Shown: piece after piece, positions 54,238 to 54,994 of the stretch
How the letters are laid out: every line of letters begins with the position of its first letter
Position numbering within the stretch: the first letter of the stretch is position 1
Assembly (NCBI GenBank): GCA_905397405.1
Contig: CAJPVJ010000040.1
Span: 1 to 54,994 of the forward strand
Length of the DNA stretch: 54,994 nucleotides
Reading direction: 5' to 3'
DNA from: Oppiella nova
Lineage: Eukaryota > Arthropoda > Arachnida > Sarcoptiformes > Oppiidae
Notes under the pieces: generated by a model
The model's database searches: none
The model's input: only the letters and a program-made list of their open reading frames with translations
What the model was told of the DNA's origin: nothing
Translations under genes and position numbers: made by a program

Positions 54238-54271
<34 letters not shown>

Positions 54272-54467
54272 TACACACAGAATATTCTGTAATATTTATC
54301 TGCAATGAGATTATTCTTGCGATCATTTAAGTTATTATCCGAAAAGCTATAATAGAGTGAACACAACAGTGAAGTGAAAGCACCGCCACTGCAGTAGTGG
54401 TGCTGCTGTTCCTCAGCCATAGCCAGCGAATGGCAAACTACCAGAGCTTTACTTATGGCTCATTAAA
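51648..54467. other. AT-rich non-coding stretch
   Basis: GA at 52594-52638 (interrupted), 53910-53934, 54239-54269; CT at 53215-53238 and 53593-53628; a GACA run at 53878-53894. A GC-richer patch at 54090-54180 has splice-like edges on both strands but no recognisable peptide. Hairpin at 54382-54407. The word CATCCCTTTCC occurs at 51829 and 53575 in normal orientation, so this stretch itself does not look complement-flipped. Confidence 0.55.
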
Positions 54468-54594
54468 GGGAAGTAGTGGTCTCTGACGTTTTCTTTTCCG
54501 CTTGACTTTCAGCTACACTCCGTGTCTGGTATGATATGGCTGTTTGCTGTGAAGGTAAGTAGAGAATACTGAGGGACACGTGATACCATACCAT
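54468..54594. repeat. unreversed complement of 54742-54868 (127 bp)
   Basis: Constant offset 274: GGGAAGTAGTGGTCTCTGAC (54468) faces CCCTTCATCACCAGAGACTG (54742) and the pairing runs unbroken to 54594/54868. Here the complement precedes copy 1 of the local duplication instead of following copy 2. Confidence 0.96.
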
Positions 54595-54599
54595 TGGTA

Positions 54600-54994
54600 T
54601 GGTATGGTAGGGCAGGGCAGGCCATGTATGTGTGCGCCAAACAATCTCACAGAAGTGGCCAAAAATATTTCAATACTTTTATGAAAACACATTCGCATTG
54701 AACGCGAGAACCAATTCTTGGCCTCAAATCAAACGGTTTTACCCTTCATCACCAGAGACTGCAAAAGAAAAGGCGAACTGAAAGTCGATGTGAGGCACAG
54801 ACCATACTATACCGACAAACGACACTTCCATTCATCTCTTATGACTCCCTGTGCACTATGGTATGGTAGGGCAGGCCATGTATGTGTGCGCCAAACAATC
54901 TCACAGAAGTGGCCAAAAATATTTCAATACTTTTATGAAAACACATTCGCATTGAACGCGAGAACCAATTCTTGGCCTCAAATCAAACGGTTTT
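54600..54994 (+). repeat. direct duplication running off the window edge
   Basis: Copy 1 about 54600-54740, copy 2 about 54860-54994 and probably continuing. They differ by one GGGCA unit (GGGCAGGGCAG versus GGGCAG). The spacer 54742-54868 is the source of the complement copy at 54468. Confidence 0.92.

Larger units (their letters stand above)
126..54269. repeat. window-wide (GA)n/(CT)n microsatellite family
   Basis: Over 60 tracts of 16-55 bp, most written as GA on the plus strand and roughly a third as CT. Further tracts of 35 bp or more, not listed singly: 6042-6079, 10669-10704, 14669-14703, 20815-20849, 26674-26710, 33497-33531, 37547-37584, 37831-37871, 38213-38250, 39642-39676, 46113-46147, 50922-50959, 53593-53628. 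They create false open frames coding Arg-Glu or Ser-Leu repeats. Many copy junctions in the window fall inside them. In arthropods such runs can bind GAGA-type factors; nothing here shows that they do. Confidence 0.95.

Noticed and set aside
51648-54467. Idea that the whole stretch between complement copies two and three is written as an unreversed complement
   Set aside because: Genome-wide words such as CATCCCTTTCC (51829, 53575) and AATGGCAAAC (54429) occur there in proper form, so only the roughly 127-bp ends appear flipped.
54514-54555. 42-nt micro-exon on the plus strand (TGACTTTCAG before, GTAAGTAG after)
   Set aside because: It lies entirely within the unreversed complement of 54742-54868, so the splice signals are probably a by-product of complementation.
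1-54994. Transposable-element genes or virus-like elements
   Set aside because: No reverse transcriptase, integrase, transposase or capsid-like peptide in any listed frame, and no terminal repeats with target-site duplications recognised; the repeats present are local copies.
1-54994. CRISPR array
   Set aside because: Regular repeats are dinucleotide microsatellites or two-copy duplications; there is no repeat-spacer pattern and the sequence is eukaryotic.

Overview
The window is AT-rich metazoan DNA, most likely from an arthropod. It contains only one exon I can name with confidence: minus-strand positions 917-1167 encode part of the PBC domain of extradenticle/PBX, and the peptide reads like the arthropod Exd rather than vertebrate PBX. 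I cannot name the species. Everything else is intronic or intergenic sequence, with (GA)n/(CT)n microsatellites roughly every kilobase. Almost all longer open frames are repeat artefacts (Arg-Glu or Ser-Leu runs) or chance. I see no transposase, reverse transcriptase, rRNA, convincing tRNA or CRISPR array.

Layout. 1-916 is the start of the exd intron downstream of the exon. 917-1167 is the exon. From 1168 onward lies sequence upstream of it on the minus strand; the preceding exd exon (the short one expected to encode the KHxLNCHRMKP block) was not found by eye, so either that intron is over 50 kb or the exon is missing or outside. A CpG-rich patch at about 50.09-50.45 kb with a good minus-strand donor at 49953 could be a non-coding first exon or promoter. 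A 99-nt splice-bounded open segment at 44027-44125 (+) is a weak exon candidate.

The dominant structure is a mosaic of local copies. There are diverged direct duplications of 130-620 bp (3.6-4.6, 6.5-7.8, 18.5-19.8, 47.6-48.8, 50.45-51.5 and 54.6-55.0 kb), exact direct copies, and exact inverted copies. Many exact copies are 127 bp or within 2 bp of it. Three duplications carry something stranger: the spacer between the copies reappears next to the duplication as an exact complement that has NOT been reversed (48753-48881, 51520-51647, 54468-54594; 129, 128 and 127 bp). No known replication or repair process makes such a copy. Its length matches a 127-mer de Bruijn graph node, so the best explanation is opened heterozygous bubbles and mis-oriented 127-bp contig overlaps in the assembly. 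It is nevertheless the most remarkable signal in the window and is easy to test on reads. A 28-bp N gap (29540-29567) and a single N at a chimeric junction (35702) also point to assembly joins.
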